Assembly: GCF_021134715.1 (NCBI RefSeq)
Contig: NC_060019.1
Coordinates: 5,704,001-5,768,000 of the forward strand
Direction: 5' to 3'
From: Daphnia pulex
Lineage: Eukaryota > Arthropoda > Branchiopoda > Diplostraca > Daphniidae
DNA: 64,000 bases
The position numbers and the translations under genes are program-made. The notes under the pieces were generated by a model that worked only from the letters and a program-made list of their open reading frames with translations, searched no databases and was not told the DNA's origin. Below are positions 1 through 15,249 of the stretch, piece by piece (the stretch's first letter is position 1; the number at the start of each line of letters is the position of its first letter).

Positions 1-1080
1 TTTTTAAATAACAATTTTAAAAATTAATGTTTTCATAATAATTTTATATAGAAAAAATGCAACAGCAGCAGCAGCAAAAGTTAACAGAAACCGAAGAACT
101 GAGTGTCCCAAACAATACTGAAACCTCACAAATTACAGAAAAAAGAGAAAACACTAAGAAAACCAGATTTTTTAGTTTAAAAAACGTTCAAATAAAGTTT
201 GACAAGTGGTGAAAATTAGACGAGAGCATCTCACCCAGTTGGAGATGTGACATTCTCTAATGACATCATGTTCATTACTTCATGACTGCATATTATCTCT
301 CTCTATGTGTGTGTGCACCTATTTTTTGATGCGTGTGAGAATGTGAGTAAATGTGGTATACTTGGTGAGTAGCAGTTCGTATATTTTAGAGTGCATACGT
401 AGTATATACTATGTATACATATACTACATGCATTTTAGATAGTAGACTACTAGACGACTACTAGACTAAGACTACCGAAGTGTGATGTGTCGTCAAACCA
501 CGAATTTATTCGAATAGTACGCAAGGTTGAAACAATTGAGTCTACACACAGGGGGGAAACGGGCACGAAGGGGGAACGTTTACGCGTTGAGTCCTGAGCC
601 CGAATGGCCACCTCTCGCTCGAGTCTTTCTCAACTCTCGCATGTCGCGACCGTCGCGACATCTACCCCCCACATATGGCGACTATCGTGAATCATCACAA
701 TTCACAAACCTTCCCGAGCCGACGAACGCTGTTTATGGCAATCAGCAGCCGGATGGAGGCTCCATACATGACATGACAAGGGTGTGGCCCAGTGGCCGTG
801 TGCACTGATAGCAGAGGGGTGTAGGGGTACAAATGGATACGCTCAAGAACATCATTGTTGACCAATAATAACATTGAAGACAAGAATGTGATTGAATACA
901 CCGAGGGGGATTAAGCAGAAAAGCGAACACGGGACTAGCGCGTTCGGGCGCTTCTGCGCGCGGCTGTTGGGGTATGTGGTGCCGGCTGCCATCCGACATC
1001 TGGAGGGTCCGTTACCACAGCCGCGTGTTCATCGCCCGAATCCGGTGCCCATGGTGCCGCACCATCCTCTTCTTAAGCCG
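1..1080. other. No recognisable gene; left edge
   Basis: I see no supported gene here. A short CAG run lies at about 61-77, and a TAGTAGAC/TAGACGAC-like simple motif repeats at about 435-475. The open frames in 527-1150 overlap on both strands, share no protein pattern and are best read as chance. The only structure is the tail of the gypsy remnant that begins near 1080. Confidence 0.5.
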
Positions 1081-2755
1081 TTGCGGGGACCATGGGACGG
1101 AAAAACCGTCTGTTACGCCGAGGCACACTATCGCTGGCAAATTTAATGCGCTATGATCGATACCGGCTGACCGCGACGATCCCCCTGACCTGGCTCCATA
1201 ATTTCGTCTTAGTGTCTTGAACACGCACCGGTGCCTTGACAGGAAGTGGAGAAAGCGGACGAGCTTGAGAGTCGAAGAAGAATTTCATGGCTGCGTTCAC
1301 TTCGGCCTGACGTTCTCGCACCACCATAACCTCTTTCCATTGGCTGGCATAGGACGAACGGTGGGCTGGTACGATAGAGCGGGGCTGATTGCCGAAGACA
1401 ATTTGAGCCGGCGACAGTCGCGTCACATGCGGAGTATTCCAGAATTCCAGCAATCGAGTGAGAAACTCTTCCGATGATAAATCTCCCGACGGGGCCAGCT
1501 TCAGCACCAACTCCATCAACGCTTTCACCGCAGCCTCTACGTGCCCGTTAATTTTGGGATAGTGTGGGGTGGAGTTGCGCCACGCCCCATCGTTGAAGAG
1601 CCGCCTGAAAAATTTCGGTGTCAAAGTGTGGGCCGTCATCCGAACGAAAGCGCATCTGAACGCCTAATTCAACGAAGTTGCTGATGACGGCCTACATCAC
1701 CTCCCGGGCTGTAGGGTCACGCTTCCACTGGTGCACCACTGGCCATCCTGACAGTCGGTCCGCATAAACCAGGACGTGCAGAGATCCATGTTGAAATAAA
1801 TCAGCAGAAACATCCTCAAAGACGTAAGTTGGCATTGGGTCCGCCATCAGCGGTTTCTGGCCTTGGCTCGCCAGCCGTTCCTGGCAGATAGCGCACCTCT
1901 CCACCAACATAGTGATGTAATTGTTGACCCCATGCCAGTAAACTGTCTGCTGCGCGTGCCGTTTTGTTCTCACGATTACCTGATGACCCGCGTGCAATTT
2001 GGCGAGGACGTTGCGGCGAAATGTGAGGGAAATAACGATACGCGAGCCGTTCAAGACGACGCCGCTGTCTGTTGATAGTTGATCCCGGATTGACCAAAAT
2101 TGAGTGACGTGAGTCGGAGAGAGTGCGCGGTCCGTGGGAAATTTGGATTCAACTGCCGTGATCAAGTCGAGATAATGGGGATCTGCCGCTGCTCCTGACT
2201 GTAACTCGGTGAGAAGTTTATCTGGCAGGTGATGTGACCAATCTGGGTCGTCTTCAGATTCGGCAATGGCATTGACGCTCCGGATAATCACGTTACGCAC
2301 AGAAAATGCTAGCTCCGTCGCGATGCACTCATCGTCCGCCACCGGGTCGTTAACGGGCGCCCGCGAAAGCGCATCCAGAATTGCGTGGTCTTTACCCCTG
2401 CGCCAAACGGTCGTAAACGAATACGGATAAGCGCTCCTTAAACCATTGGATTTTTGGGTTGTCGATTGCGTCGAGAGTATACTTGTCCAGGATCGCCACT
2501 AGCGCTTGATGGTCGACCATCAGCGTAAAGTTGGGTAGGCCTTACAGGTACAGGCAGCATTTACGGATCGCCCACTCTACGGCCGCCAACTCCAACTCCA
2601 CGATGGCATATCTAGATTTGGTGTCTGTAAACCAGCGCGAATTGGCGTCCACCAACCTCCAGGAGTCGCTGTGGCGCTGCAGTAATGCGTATCCCATACC
2701 ATTCTTTCTTAATGCGTCAACCTGTATGGTAGTTTCTATCCATTGCTTTTAATTG
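1080..2755 (-). pseudogene. Ty3/gypsy retrotransposon pol remnant (RNase H - integrase)
   Basis: Read on the minus strand, fragments occur in the usual order of a Ty3/gypsy polyprotein. From 2755 to about 2350 there is an RNase H-like stretch (VDA, then a [13 protein letters not shown] helix, then MVDHQALVAIL) ending in a tether with GKDHAILDALSRAP. An integrase zinc-binding region follows at 2342-1850 (HAGH, then CAICQ), then the start of the integrase core (FEDVSADLF, VYADRLSGWP) and, after a frame change near 1640-1690, the core end and tail at 1639-1151. A basic RRNRRFFRP tail is visible near 1085-1135. In-frame stops near 2536, 2399 and 1695 and at least two frameshifts make it non-functional. 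The reverse transcriptase, protease, gag and any LTR are not visible. It is an old insertion, not a host gene. Confidence 0.85.
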
Positions 2756-5700
2756 GCTTTTTTACAATAAATCGTGCAATATCTTGTTTATTTTATGGCG
2801 AAAGTCTCTAATTCTTAAGTTTTGTAGTTTACTAGAAAAACCCTCGTTTGTCAAGGCCGCTTTGCCATAAGGCACCATGTAAACCGCGGCTGCCGCGCGG
2901 CTGAAAATGATTTGACCGTCTGTCACTATTTTTTCATATACAACCTATTTTACACATGATTTTTATGAAAATTTGAAAAGTTATAAAGTAAAATACGTAG
3001 AATACGTGGAGGTATTTAAAATAATTTATTTCTAATTAGAAATACCATATTTATAAGAAAATAAAAAAATTTGAATTTCAACTTCGAATTTTTTTACAGA
3101 AATATTTAATATTTTCGCGGAGGGTTTTGTATGTAACATTTTGAACACTAAAATAATAAAGCTCATTAAAAAAATTCATGTTACATTTTGTCCGAGGTTA
3201 AAAATTAATTACCCTCGACTATAATGCCAATTAGCTACCAAACTTCGTTGCAACAGTCAAGAAGTCAGTGTCAATGACAATTTGTTTAAAATTTGGAAAA
3301 AATGTTATTGTTAACACTTTCTTGAAAGCGTAGTGCCTACCCCCCCCCCCTTCACCATCTAGTGGCGATCGCAAAAAAATCACAACCACATCTTCTGTGA
3401 AAACGCGACACCAATCGTTTTTTTTTTTTTTTCGCTGATCGGGATCAAGACTGCGGTAGAAAAATTCGGTCACAATACTGCTTTGGGCTATAACCCACGA
3501 GCCAGTAATACGGCCCCAAATCGAAGGCTTGAATCGAATCAACTTTCCAGTGCACTTCACTTTTTTAAGCTAGTTTGTAGCAAGTTAGATTCTGGCCAGT
3601 TGACTTCATTTTTTTCGGGTGTTTTCGGGTCGATAATCGCTTTTTAAGATATGAATTAATTTATAGACATGAAATGTATTTATTTAAGTATATCCACATA
3701 CTTTGGGAACCCAAATCACATCAATTTCCGCTAAATCCAATGCAATTTCTTTCAGATATTGACGAATAGTTGTCCAACCTTAGCCTAGTAATCCAGTACA
3801 TTCTTCATTGGCACCTTTTATTGTAAAAGTAAAACGCAATTATTTTCGAATCCCGGCGCACATCACAGAAAAGTAAAAGACTGTATTTACCCGCAACACT
3901 TTCTGTTACCAGTGCAAAAATAACTATAGAGTGACGGCAACGATGTACTAATCATAATAATAGTTTTAATCTCATAGCCATTGAGGGAACAATTGAAGTA
4001 AAATTACAAATAACAGCAAAAAACTGTTCATGATGTTGGATGAAATATTAAGACGATTTTTTCGACCAGAATTGGAAATAAGAACCTGAGAGATGAGTAA
4101 AATATCCAGGAAAGCTGGCGGTTTTTATGGCGGCCTATTCAAAAAATGAATTTGCGTCATTTATTGAGCAGCTGCTTTACACGATTTGGCTTAAATAAAT
4201 TAGTTCTGGTTATTTTTAAATATTTGGCATTGAGTTTTAATTGGACTTTAAATGTATATTTATCAAGTTAATTATTCGCACTTAGTTGAAACAATTGTGT
4301 CGATCCGAACTGATACGAGCGAAAATTCCCCAGAATCTGTTGATTTTTATTCAAAGAAGCCTATCCAAATATTAGGCGTTCGACGTTCGATGAAGTCATT
4401 TATTGAACAGCTGTTTGACAGGATACAGAAACCAACATGTTCAAATTAATGATAGCGAATGACTTCCGCTTTGGACGCATTATTGGTGATTTTCAGATTA
4501 TGTTGTTTCGGCCTTATCTATTTATAACTGGACTGTATTTTTATACCTCCACGCAAGCATGTGATTGTTTGTTACAGCATGTCCTTATTTATTGCCGTCA
4601 CCCAAGTATTTTAGTTGGCTTCTTTGCACTCTTGCTGATTAGTTTATAGCTAATTATAATCAGTGGTTTACTTCTAATTGTGTTGACTTTCGAGGTAATT
4701 TTGCTTTGCATGCAATCGCAAAAATGTTTCTGATGATAGCACAAGGAGAATCAGAGTGCTATAGGGAAGTATTTATTTTCGAGGTTGTCTTCAAAATACC
4801 CACTGATTTGTATACAGGTCTATACAATGACGTCATCTATTGAACAGGTGTTGAAGCCCACATGTTTTATTTGAAGCTACAGGATCGGATCATCGAACTG
4901 TTTCTTATGAAGTTAGATTGGTACTAATTTTTTTTACCCCTTTTGGTAGTAAACTCTGAGGTATGAATTAGGTTAATGGAAAATTTTTATTGTTTCTAAG
5001 TAGCCATTCACAACCGCAATAACCCCCCAAAATTCAATACTTAATTTAAAGACCTTATTTAGAATGAGTCGGAAAATCTTAAACTGTAGTAACTGTAAAT
5101 AAATGTTCAAATTTTAGCGGTCACGCATGATGTTACCAAGGCAACGACAGGTAGCGCAACGGTATAATGACGTGCTGCATCATAAATAATCGTAAAAAAT
5201 GTTGAAATTAAATCAAGGTTCCGTCAAAACATTACCTTCAGCACCAACCACTTGATTGTTGCAATTGCTTATTGCTAGTTAAAGAAAAAGTGTGGACACA
5301 GTTGTTAGCGATAACAGGAATATACAGAAATAATTAACAAAGAGAATAAGAAACTGAAAATACAGTAACGGCAAATACCAATAAAACCCCAATCTTACTC
5401 ATTAGCGAGTGTGATGTCATTTACTCAACAAACGTTGAACAATAAAAATTTATCAAATATTATATTGATTATTGTGGCTACGTAAACGTTTCATAGTTTC
5501 CTCTATATAGACACGGGTCGATGTTTATTCTCATGTTTTCTTCTTAGCTTTGAACAGAACTATAAAATTCTATGGCCCAAAATAATTCCATCTCACAATG
5601 TTATCAATAACAATCGTTCCATTATTCGCCGTTCGATAAGATCGATAACGAACATTTGAGAGCAACAAAGTTTTTAAAGCCCTGAGAACCGATTTCTGCA

Positions 5701-5769
5701 TACATACTACTTGCAATCAATAAAATCCTACACAACAGACGAGGTAAAAAGAAATTTGAAAAGAAAATT
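2756..5769. other. Gene-poor AT-rich spacer
   Basis: About 3 kb between the gypsy remnant and the first GH1 gene. No ORF shows recognisable protein character. It holds a C-run and a T-run near 3340-3430 and a loose family of short motifs listed separately (4155-5440). A minus-strand AATAAA (TTTATT on plus, 5524-5529) lies about 240 bp past the GH1 stop and may be its polyadenylation signal. Confidence 0.5.
4155..5440 (+). repeat. Four diverged copies of a short TCATTTATTGAACAGCTG-like motif
   Basis: Related 20-35 bp strings occur near 4155, 4394, 4828 and 5412. Each starts with a TCAT(T/C)TA core followed by a TGAACAG(C/G)TGTTGA-like, partly palindromic E-box (CAGCTG) or its variant. Two of them are preceded by TGACG or GATG. 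Spacing is irregular (239, 434 and 584 bp), so this is not a tandem array. They could be decayed repeat copies or a regulatory motif cluster; the sequence does not decide. Confidence 0.35.
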
Positions 5770-8451
5770 TCATTTCGAAATTGGATAGTTATTGCAAGGC
5801 TGGTCCGATCGAAACCCGTTGTCGTGGATGATTTGAGCGATGTAACGGGCGGAAGCTTTGGCCGTCCGTGGGAGTTCTGGCGACGAAAAATCGACATTGA
5901 AAAGTCCGAATTTCTCGCTTCACGGATATTTAACAAAAGACAAATTTTAATTCCTTTTGTTGGAAAATGAATTATAACTTTTAATAGAATTCACTTGTAT
6001 CCAGCACGCCATTCAAAGTTGTCCATTAAAGACCAGGCCGTGTACCCACTGACTTTGACTCCGTCGGTTTTAATGGCTGTGCTCATCCAATTTGGAATAT
6101 TGACATAATTAGCGATCGACCGGGTCCCTTAATGATTTCATTATGTATATACCTTTGAGGACGTTATTGATGTAGTGCTTGTAGTAATAGATTCTCAACA
6201 TGTCGTCCAAATTGCCAGCCGTGTCACTGCATCCGTTCTCGGTGATAATCATTTCCGGGTTGTTGAACTTGTCTCTCAGCCAGCCCAAAAGATTTCGCAA
6301 GCCGAAAGGCGTTATTTTTAACCAAGGTGATCCAGATCTATTTTTTTCAAATCAAATCATTTTTTCCCGCCAATTCTTTCAAGTATAAAATTATACAATA
6401 CTTACCCGTACCAAGATGGATCATAATAAGAATAAAGATCTTGATCGGATTCATAACTGACGTCGTTGATATTGCTGGGTTGATTAACCGTCAGCAAACT
6501 GGTGTAGTGATTGATGCCGAGGAAATCCGCACTGCCCTGAACCAACAGCTTTTGCTCGGCGGTGAATTCCGGCAGCCGAGATTGATTGAATCCTTGCTGA
6601 GCGCTTTTCTCCCCAATCTTGTACAAGATAATACTCCAAAATTGAATACAAGCCGGGGTAGTACGTATAATAAGTTGATCTATGCTGTCCTCAGACCTTC
6701 AGTTTCATAATTGATGGGTAATCCCCGCTACCGAAAATTGGATTGGCAAACCAACCGCCCATAAACTGGAGTGCTCGTTTGGCCGCATCCTTATCGGCTA
6801 TCAGATCGCTTCCCGGGAAGAACCAATTGACATTTAATGCGATTCCAACTTTTCCTGTTATAACATTCCGCCATCAGTTATTCCTTTTTTTTTCTCCCTT
6901 CTTATTTAAATAATTGCAGGCTATGCTCAAAGGCATAACAATATGTATTACCTTGTTGGGAAGCTTTGAAAGTTGATTCGTAGAGTCGGTAGGCTTTGGC
7001 GTGGGCTAGGATCAAGTTGTGGCCGGCTTGATAAGTATAAGTTCCAGGTCCGTATTTGGCTAGGGAGACGAGCAGCAATATTAAAAGCTAGATAAGAATC
7101 TAAAGGGAAAAATTCTGTCTGGTGGAATATAAGGAAGGATGGATGGACGGAGACGAAGAAAAGGGAGGGGTAGAGAAGCTTTGTTATATTATACCAGGTG
7201 CGCTGACTCCGAGTCCGTAGCCTGAAGGATCAAAAATAGAGAAGAAAAAAAAAGAAGCCCAAGATAAATATCTCAAGATTTACGGCGACTTTTTCTTTAA
7301 GGGAAAATAATTTTCGACGACATTTCTAAAATAAATTATACGACCTTGCCAAGCTGTAATCCAAGGCTCGTTTAGGGTGACCCATATTTTTACCTAAATA
7401 TATCCAAACAAAAATGAAATTTTTTCAAAAATTATTAAACTTAATAAACATAAAATCAGATTTTAAAACACTCGAGCCCTAGGCTTTGCGTGTCCTTTTC
7501 CGGGCATTCAATTCGATGAAAAAAAGATTGGACTGATAAATTATTATTTTTCAAAAAAAGAAAAAGAAGATGAGTACGTCATCGCCGAATTGAGTGAAAC
7601 AGAGACGGGCGTATTCTTCGAACCAGTCGGCCACGGAAGCGTTCAACCAGCCTCCCATATCCTCGAGGGCTTGCGGTAAATCCCAGTGGTACAAGGTTAC
7701 CTGATGGAGCGTGAAAGGAAACACATTTTTTTTGTTTTGTTTTTCCGTTTGGTAGTTGTGATAAATGAATAAATAAATACGAAATAGAATAAATACCATC
7801 GGCTGGATGTTTGCCACTTTGAGTGCGGCAATCAGATTCTTATAGTAGTCGATTCCCGGTTGGTTGACTTGGCCGATTCCGTTTGGCAAAACCCTCGGCC
7901 ACGAAATGGAGAACCGGTAGTGACTCACCTGGATGATGGTGAATACAATAACAAAAGCAGACGTCATCATAAATTAGCACAACAAATGCACAAAGAGAGG
8001 CTCGGCCTCAAAATTGTTATTATACTCAAGAGATCCTGGTTATTTACATTTAAACTCTTGAGGGCGTCGACGTCTTTTTGGTAAAAATAGTAACTGTTAC
8101 AAGCTGTTTGGCCTGTAGCTCCTTCGGCAACAATGCCCGGCTGCGATGTATAAGTGTCCCAAATACTCGGCCCTTTACCTAACATTTTCCCCATTCATTT
8201 GAATTTTTTTCACACAAGAAAAATTTGTCTGTTTTTTGTTTTTTGTTTAAATTACCATCGACGTTCCAGGCTCCTTCGATCTGATGGGCGCTGGTTGCCG
8301 AAGCCCAGATGAAATCAGGTGGGAAAGTGTCGTAAAGTAACGGCTCATCAACGAAGATGGCCGAAACTTTGTCGCTAGCGACAACCAAACTCAAAATCAG
8401 CCAAGAAATCCATCGCCGGTTGTCAATCCTGTTATTTCGCGATTGTCTCAT
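5770..8451 (-). CDS. GH1 family beta-glucosidase-like protein (lactase-phlorizin/myrosinase-like), copy 2
   Basis: Twelve exons, complement(5770-5917, 5995-6076, 6153-6337, 6406-6617, 6697-6854, 6952-7059, 7195-7221, 7345-7393, 7578-7700, 7797-7928, 8048-8178, 8256-8451), give an open 516-aa protein, all introns GT-AG. GH1 enzymes are retaining beta-glycosidases. The acid/base motif TLNEP (E203) and nucleophile motif ITENG (E412) are both intact, so activity is expected. Other GH1 signatures are [16 protein letters not shown] near the N-terminus, [18 protein letters not shown] and the WSLMDNFEW block near the C-terminus. A basic start followed by a hydrophobic stretch (about residues 14-31) suggests a signal peptide, hence a secreted, probably gut, enzyme; this is inferred. 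The 5' neighbour at 8940-11441 is a tandem paralogue. The ATG at 8451 is the first in frame that includes the signal. Substrate cannot be read from sequence. Confidence 0.9.
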
Positions 8452-8939
8452 TTTTCCCAGAATATCAAAGTGGAAAAATTGAAAAAAGGAAAAAGACGAT
8501 GAACTTGCTCATATAATAACAATAATAATGCACCTTTGTTGTCGGATGTCTGAGACGATCCAACCGAGCGATAGTACAACCGGTTGTTGGATTTTCTCCA
8601 TATATCATCACCGCCAGTTGACGTGTATCGCCAAGGTTGTTATCAAACGCTGAGCGATTGTCTTGTTTATTATACGACAGTTCGGTCATTATCATCCGGG
8701 AAAATCCAAAACAGCGCTGCTGCTGTCTCGTCTCTCTCCGTCGGCCAACTATTTTATTGTTGTTGTGTTGTTGTTGTTGTCGTTGTTGTGGCTGTTTTAT
8801 TATCTATTCGACTTTGGAATTTGGCAGACATCCATCAGGACCCAGTAACCGCAAAGTCCGACACTTTCTTAAATTGTTGTTTTATTCTCAACTTTTTGCT
8901 TTTCCAAGGATATGCAAATTACATGGTTAATAATTTGAC
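8452..8939 (-). promoter_or_regulatory. Spacer between the two GH1 genes; presumed promoter of copy 2
   Basis: 488 bp between the stop of the upstream GH1 copy and the ATG of this copy. It contains a GTT/TTG microsatellite at about 8757-8792. No convincing TATA box or initiator was found. The small plus-strand ORFs here are low-complexity and not supported. Confidence 0.4.
8881..8886 (-). terminator. Polyadenylation signal AATAAA for GH1 copy 1
   Basis: TTTATT on the plus strand reads AATAAA on the minus strand, 54 bp beyond the stop codon (8940-8942) of the GH1 gene at 8940-11441. Position and sequence fit a standard polyadenylation signal. Confidence 0.55.
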
Positions 8940-11441
<2,502 letters not shown>

Positions 11442-12338
11442 CTTCTATCTACATATATACACACAATTGAATGGCAATTAAAGTATAACGGTTAAAAAAC
11501 CCCGATATTTGGTTATCAAACAGACCTGTTAAATTGAAACCGTACAGCTTCGAACGTTCACGAACGATCGATTGAACACGTAACTGCTGGTCACGATGCC
11601 GTTTATTGGTGGGGATTCTTTATCGCACTTTATATTGATGGCCAGGCTGTGGCGTCAGCGTGTTTATCATGGTGTTATCGACCAATACAAACATTACGAC
11701 AACCAAAGCTGTGCGCACGGCAACATTCTCTTTGTTTTAGGTGATAATAATTTAGCGAAACCAATGGGCGTAATGTCAGCCGTCCGTGGTTTGAATACGT
11801 TTATTCAAACGATTTACACAAGTACGTTAACAGAATTCGAATCGCGGGTATACAGACACACTCTTCATCTCAAAAAATGAATCATTTTTTTGTACATTTA
11901 TCATTTTTTTTTCCTTTGTGTCTCGGAACAATGAGAAAACAAAATTCTGTGTGATTATTACATAAGTACGGTTTGCAAGATTGAACACTGATCCGACAAG
12001 ACGAAAACAGAAAACCGAAACATAATAATGATATTAAAACGATAAGGAAAACAAAATGTCAATCGTTCCGAAAGAGAAATGTAACCCAACATTGTTTTTT
12101 TTTCCAGACAAGCCACTGCTGCTGTTGTCCACAAAAAAGAAAAATTTAGAGAAAAGTGAATCTAAGACACTGTGTCTCGCTATTGTAGCATCTCTTTCAA
12201 AGCTGAAAGGATATCTGTCACAAATTGTTGCTTCAAATTGGAACTAACTTTATATGTACATATATTTTTTTTCTTTGTGTTGAAATCATGATCAGACGGG
12301 AGGTGGGGGGAAGCCATATTGGTTGGTTAGCCATCAGC
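11442..12338 (-). promoter_or_regulatory. Intergenic region with probable GH1 copy 1 promoter
   Basis: About 0.9 kb between the LC3 stop and the GH1 ATG. On the minus strand a TATAAA (plus TTTATA, 11629-11634) lies about 190 bp upstream of the GH1 ATG, with a CAGTT initiator-like string near 11580-11588. No other gene is seen; the plus ORF at 11596-11880 has no recognisable features. The LC3 3'UTR should occupy the right end. Confidence 0.4.
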
Positions 12339-12981
<643 letters not shown>

Positions 12982-12999
12982 CACTTTTGTGGCAGCTAA

Positions 13000-13418
13000 A
13001 ATGTGCAAGGCAAAGAAAGGAAACAACTCTTGGGCGAAAAAACAGCTGACACCCCAGCGACCCAGCAACAACAAAACAACAACAAAGGAAGGCGAGTTTG
13101 GGTACTAACGCGCAGGTCCTTGGCCTCAGGCTGTTATGTACTACGTGTGTTCCAATCGACGACTTTTGACGCTTTTCGTTGCTGAAAATATGGATTTCCT
13201 CTCTCTGCTCTCCACAAGTTGGAAATTCAACGAGCGGAATGAAATAGTAAAAAATGGAAATATTGCTCTTTTCGGTGAGAAAAATTTCGAGGCGTGTGAC
13301 GACACGACTGAATGACGTTGAAGCAGACTGTGCACTGTCACAACAACAAAACCAGAACTCAAACTGGGGCTGACGAACGTGAACTGCGTAAAAAAAAGTT
13401 CGAGTGTATATATATAAG
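13000..13418 (-). promoter_or_regulatory. LC3 gene 5' leader and promoter
   Basis: On the minus strand a CTTATATATATA box occupies 13407-13418, about 430 bp upstream of the LC3 ATG. A splice acceptor (TTTTAG) lies just before the ATG exon, which suggests a non-coding first exon between about 13100 and 13385. No coding potential is recognised. Transcription start not determined. Confidence 0.4.
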
Positions 13419-13685
13419 TTTGCAATGCGCAATCAAAAAACTACCAAAGACGCAAAAACTTTTATTAGACACCCATTTCCCCATCATCTCCCAGCAGGGA
13501 GAGAGGAAAAAAAAAAGCCCCATGAAATACAAATAGAGTCTCGACCGAATATTCCCTTTCCATTTTCAATGTTCTTGAGTTCCCCACTCTCGTATTTCTT
13601 TTTCTTTATTTTCATCCTTTCAATTTTTATCTTTCTTGGTCTTGCGTTACTCGACGTCATTTGAGGCTTTTGTCTCCAACCAGCA

Positions 13686-13730
13686 TAGATGGCAGTTTTC
13701 ACCGTTTATTAATCGGCCGCTAGATGGCAG
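13686..13730 (+). promoter_or_regulatory. Two tandem CTCF-core-like sites between the LC3 and legless promoters
   Basis: TAGATGGCAG occurs twice in the same orientation, at 13686-13695 and 13721-13730, 35 bp apart. The second, with its flank (CCGCTAGATGGCAG, 13717-13730), matches the CTCF consensus CCASYAGRKGGCR at all but one position. They lie between two divergently transcribed genes, where insulator or architectural sites are plausible. Binding is inferred from sequence only. Confidence 0.4.
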
Positions 13731-13759
13731 TGGGCGTCCAATCTTTTTTTCCGACAGGA

Positions 13760-14768
13760 CGCGCGTGGATTTTCGACAGCAGCGATTGGTTCAGACACCA
13801 CAGACGGCTCAGAGTGTGGCTGCATGAGAGTGTGTGAATTTCCCTTGCTCACACACACACAGACTGAGGTCTGCACACAGAGACACACACGCGTCACTTT
13901 TTGGACAACACCAATCCTCGCGTTCCGTGCAGTGACAACAACTTTGACAATCAACTTGTTCGTGAAAAATCAATTGATCATCCAAATTGGTGTGTGTGTG
14001 TGATCAAAAGTGTCTTACACAGTTGGTTTTTCATTTTGAAACTGCACAGCAGACGGCTCCAGCGCGGCCATTGTTCTTCTCTGCCCCCCCACAAGTTTTT
14101 CTCTTCAAAATCCCCGGAAACTTCAATTTTTTCATTGGGGAGGGGATTTCTCTCTCGTTTTCAATTTACCGGCCATTTTCCGCGTCGAATTCTGTTATTC
14201 GTGGATTGGGGAAAAATCGATTCAACTTTTGGAAGCAATTTTTGTCTGGTAAGCCGGTCGAAGGAGGAGGAGGGGGTCTGTGTTGTTGGAAATATTTGCC
14301 ACCAGTCTCGCGTCCAAGATGGAGGATTCCATCAGCTGTGGAGTAGCAGAAAAAACCAGCAGCAGCTACAACAACGCGGCTCAAGTGCGAGTGGTGTGAG
14401 TGGTGGTGGTGTATGTTATATCGTGTGTGTGTGTGTTTTTCGCTTCGCCACCTTTTTTTTTTTAATTCCTGATATCATTTGGGGGTCAAATTGAAACCAC
14501 CCGCGAGATTCGTCTCGACAAGAAACACAAACGTTTGGCAAGAAGAAAGTGTCGTGTTAGTTTTTGGCTATTCAGTGTGCACCCCCACCTCGTGTGTGTG
14601 TGTGTGTGTGTGTGTCAGTGATCATCTCACCCAAAAAATTCGAATCGAAAAAAAAAAATTGAATCGAGAAAAAGAAATCAGAAGAAATCGGTTGGAATGC
14701 AATTCGTCATCGACTGCTGCCGCCATCTTTAATCCTGCAAAAATCACATTTTCGTCGATTTTCGCCAG
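13760..14768 (+). promoter_or_regulatory. Promoter and non-coding first exon of the legless gene
   Basis: The coding part starts in an exon whose acceptor is at 23549-23550, so the 5' leader must lie upstream. A good donor (TTCGCCAG/GTAATA) ends a candidate leader exon at 14768. The region is TG-rich, starts past the CTCF-like pair, and carries YY1-like motifs. The long ORFs inside it (for example 13901-14494) are low-complexity and unlike any protein family. Exact transcription start unknown. Confidence 0.45.
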
Positions 14769-15249
14769 GTAATAATTTTTTTTTTTTTAATTCGAGCCGT
14801 CGTAAAATGTGTCAAATGGTTATAACCATTTCCAATCAGGTGTGTAAATATATATGTCGGCCATCTTGTGTGTGGAAAAAAAGTTTTTCCATTTCCCAAT
14901 CGTAATCTTATCGCTGTGTGTTGTGTCGCCGACTTTCGCCACACACACACAAACTCTCTCAGATTATTATTATACTCACAGACGTCACACACACACACAA
15001 GCCAAACAGTAATAATACCGGCGAAAAAATACGAATAGTTGACATTTTCATGTTTGGTTTCCATTTCATTAGCCAGCATAGGAGGAGGAGGGGGGTAGAT
15101 GTCGTTCGTCTGTGTTTGTGTCATCTTCTTTTCCCCCTAATATTTTCGGTTTGGCCCCAAGGGGCCTCTTGGATTTTTTGAAATTGTCAGGGATTTTTTT
15201 TTCGGGGGTTAAAAAAAATTCACCCAATCCCTCCCTACAAAATGGCGGC
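14171..15249. promoter_or_regulatory. Cluster of YY1/Pho-like ATGGC motifs
   Basis: AAGATGGCGGC-type motifs sit around the leader exon and start of intron 1: 14719-14730 (minus, perfect AAAGATGGCGGC), 15238-15249 (plus, AAAATGGCGGC), 14858-14867 (minus, CAAGATGGCCG), with weaker versions near 14171 (minus) and 14314 (plus). YY1 in vertebrates and Pho in insects bind such sequences close to start sites. Function here is inferred. Confidence 0.35.

Noticed and set aside
1151..2342. Host gene encoding a zinc-binding protein
   Set aside because: RNase H, zinc-binding and integrase-core patterns in Ty3/gypsy order plus frameshifts mark it as a retroelement remnant; no envelope-like gene was seen beside it.
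3231..3560. 109-codon minus-strand ORF
   Set aside because: Crosses C-run and T-run simple sequence; no family resemblance.
13901..14494. 197-codon plus-strand ORF in the legless 5' region
   Set aside because: Composition follows TG and T-run DNA; no domain, and it lies in the presumed non-coding leader.
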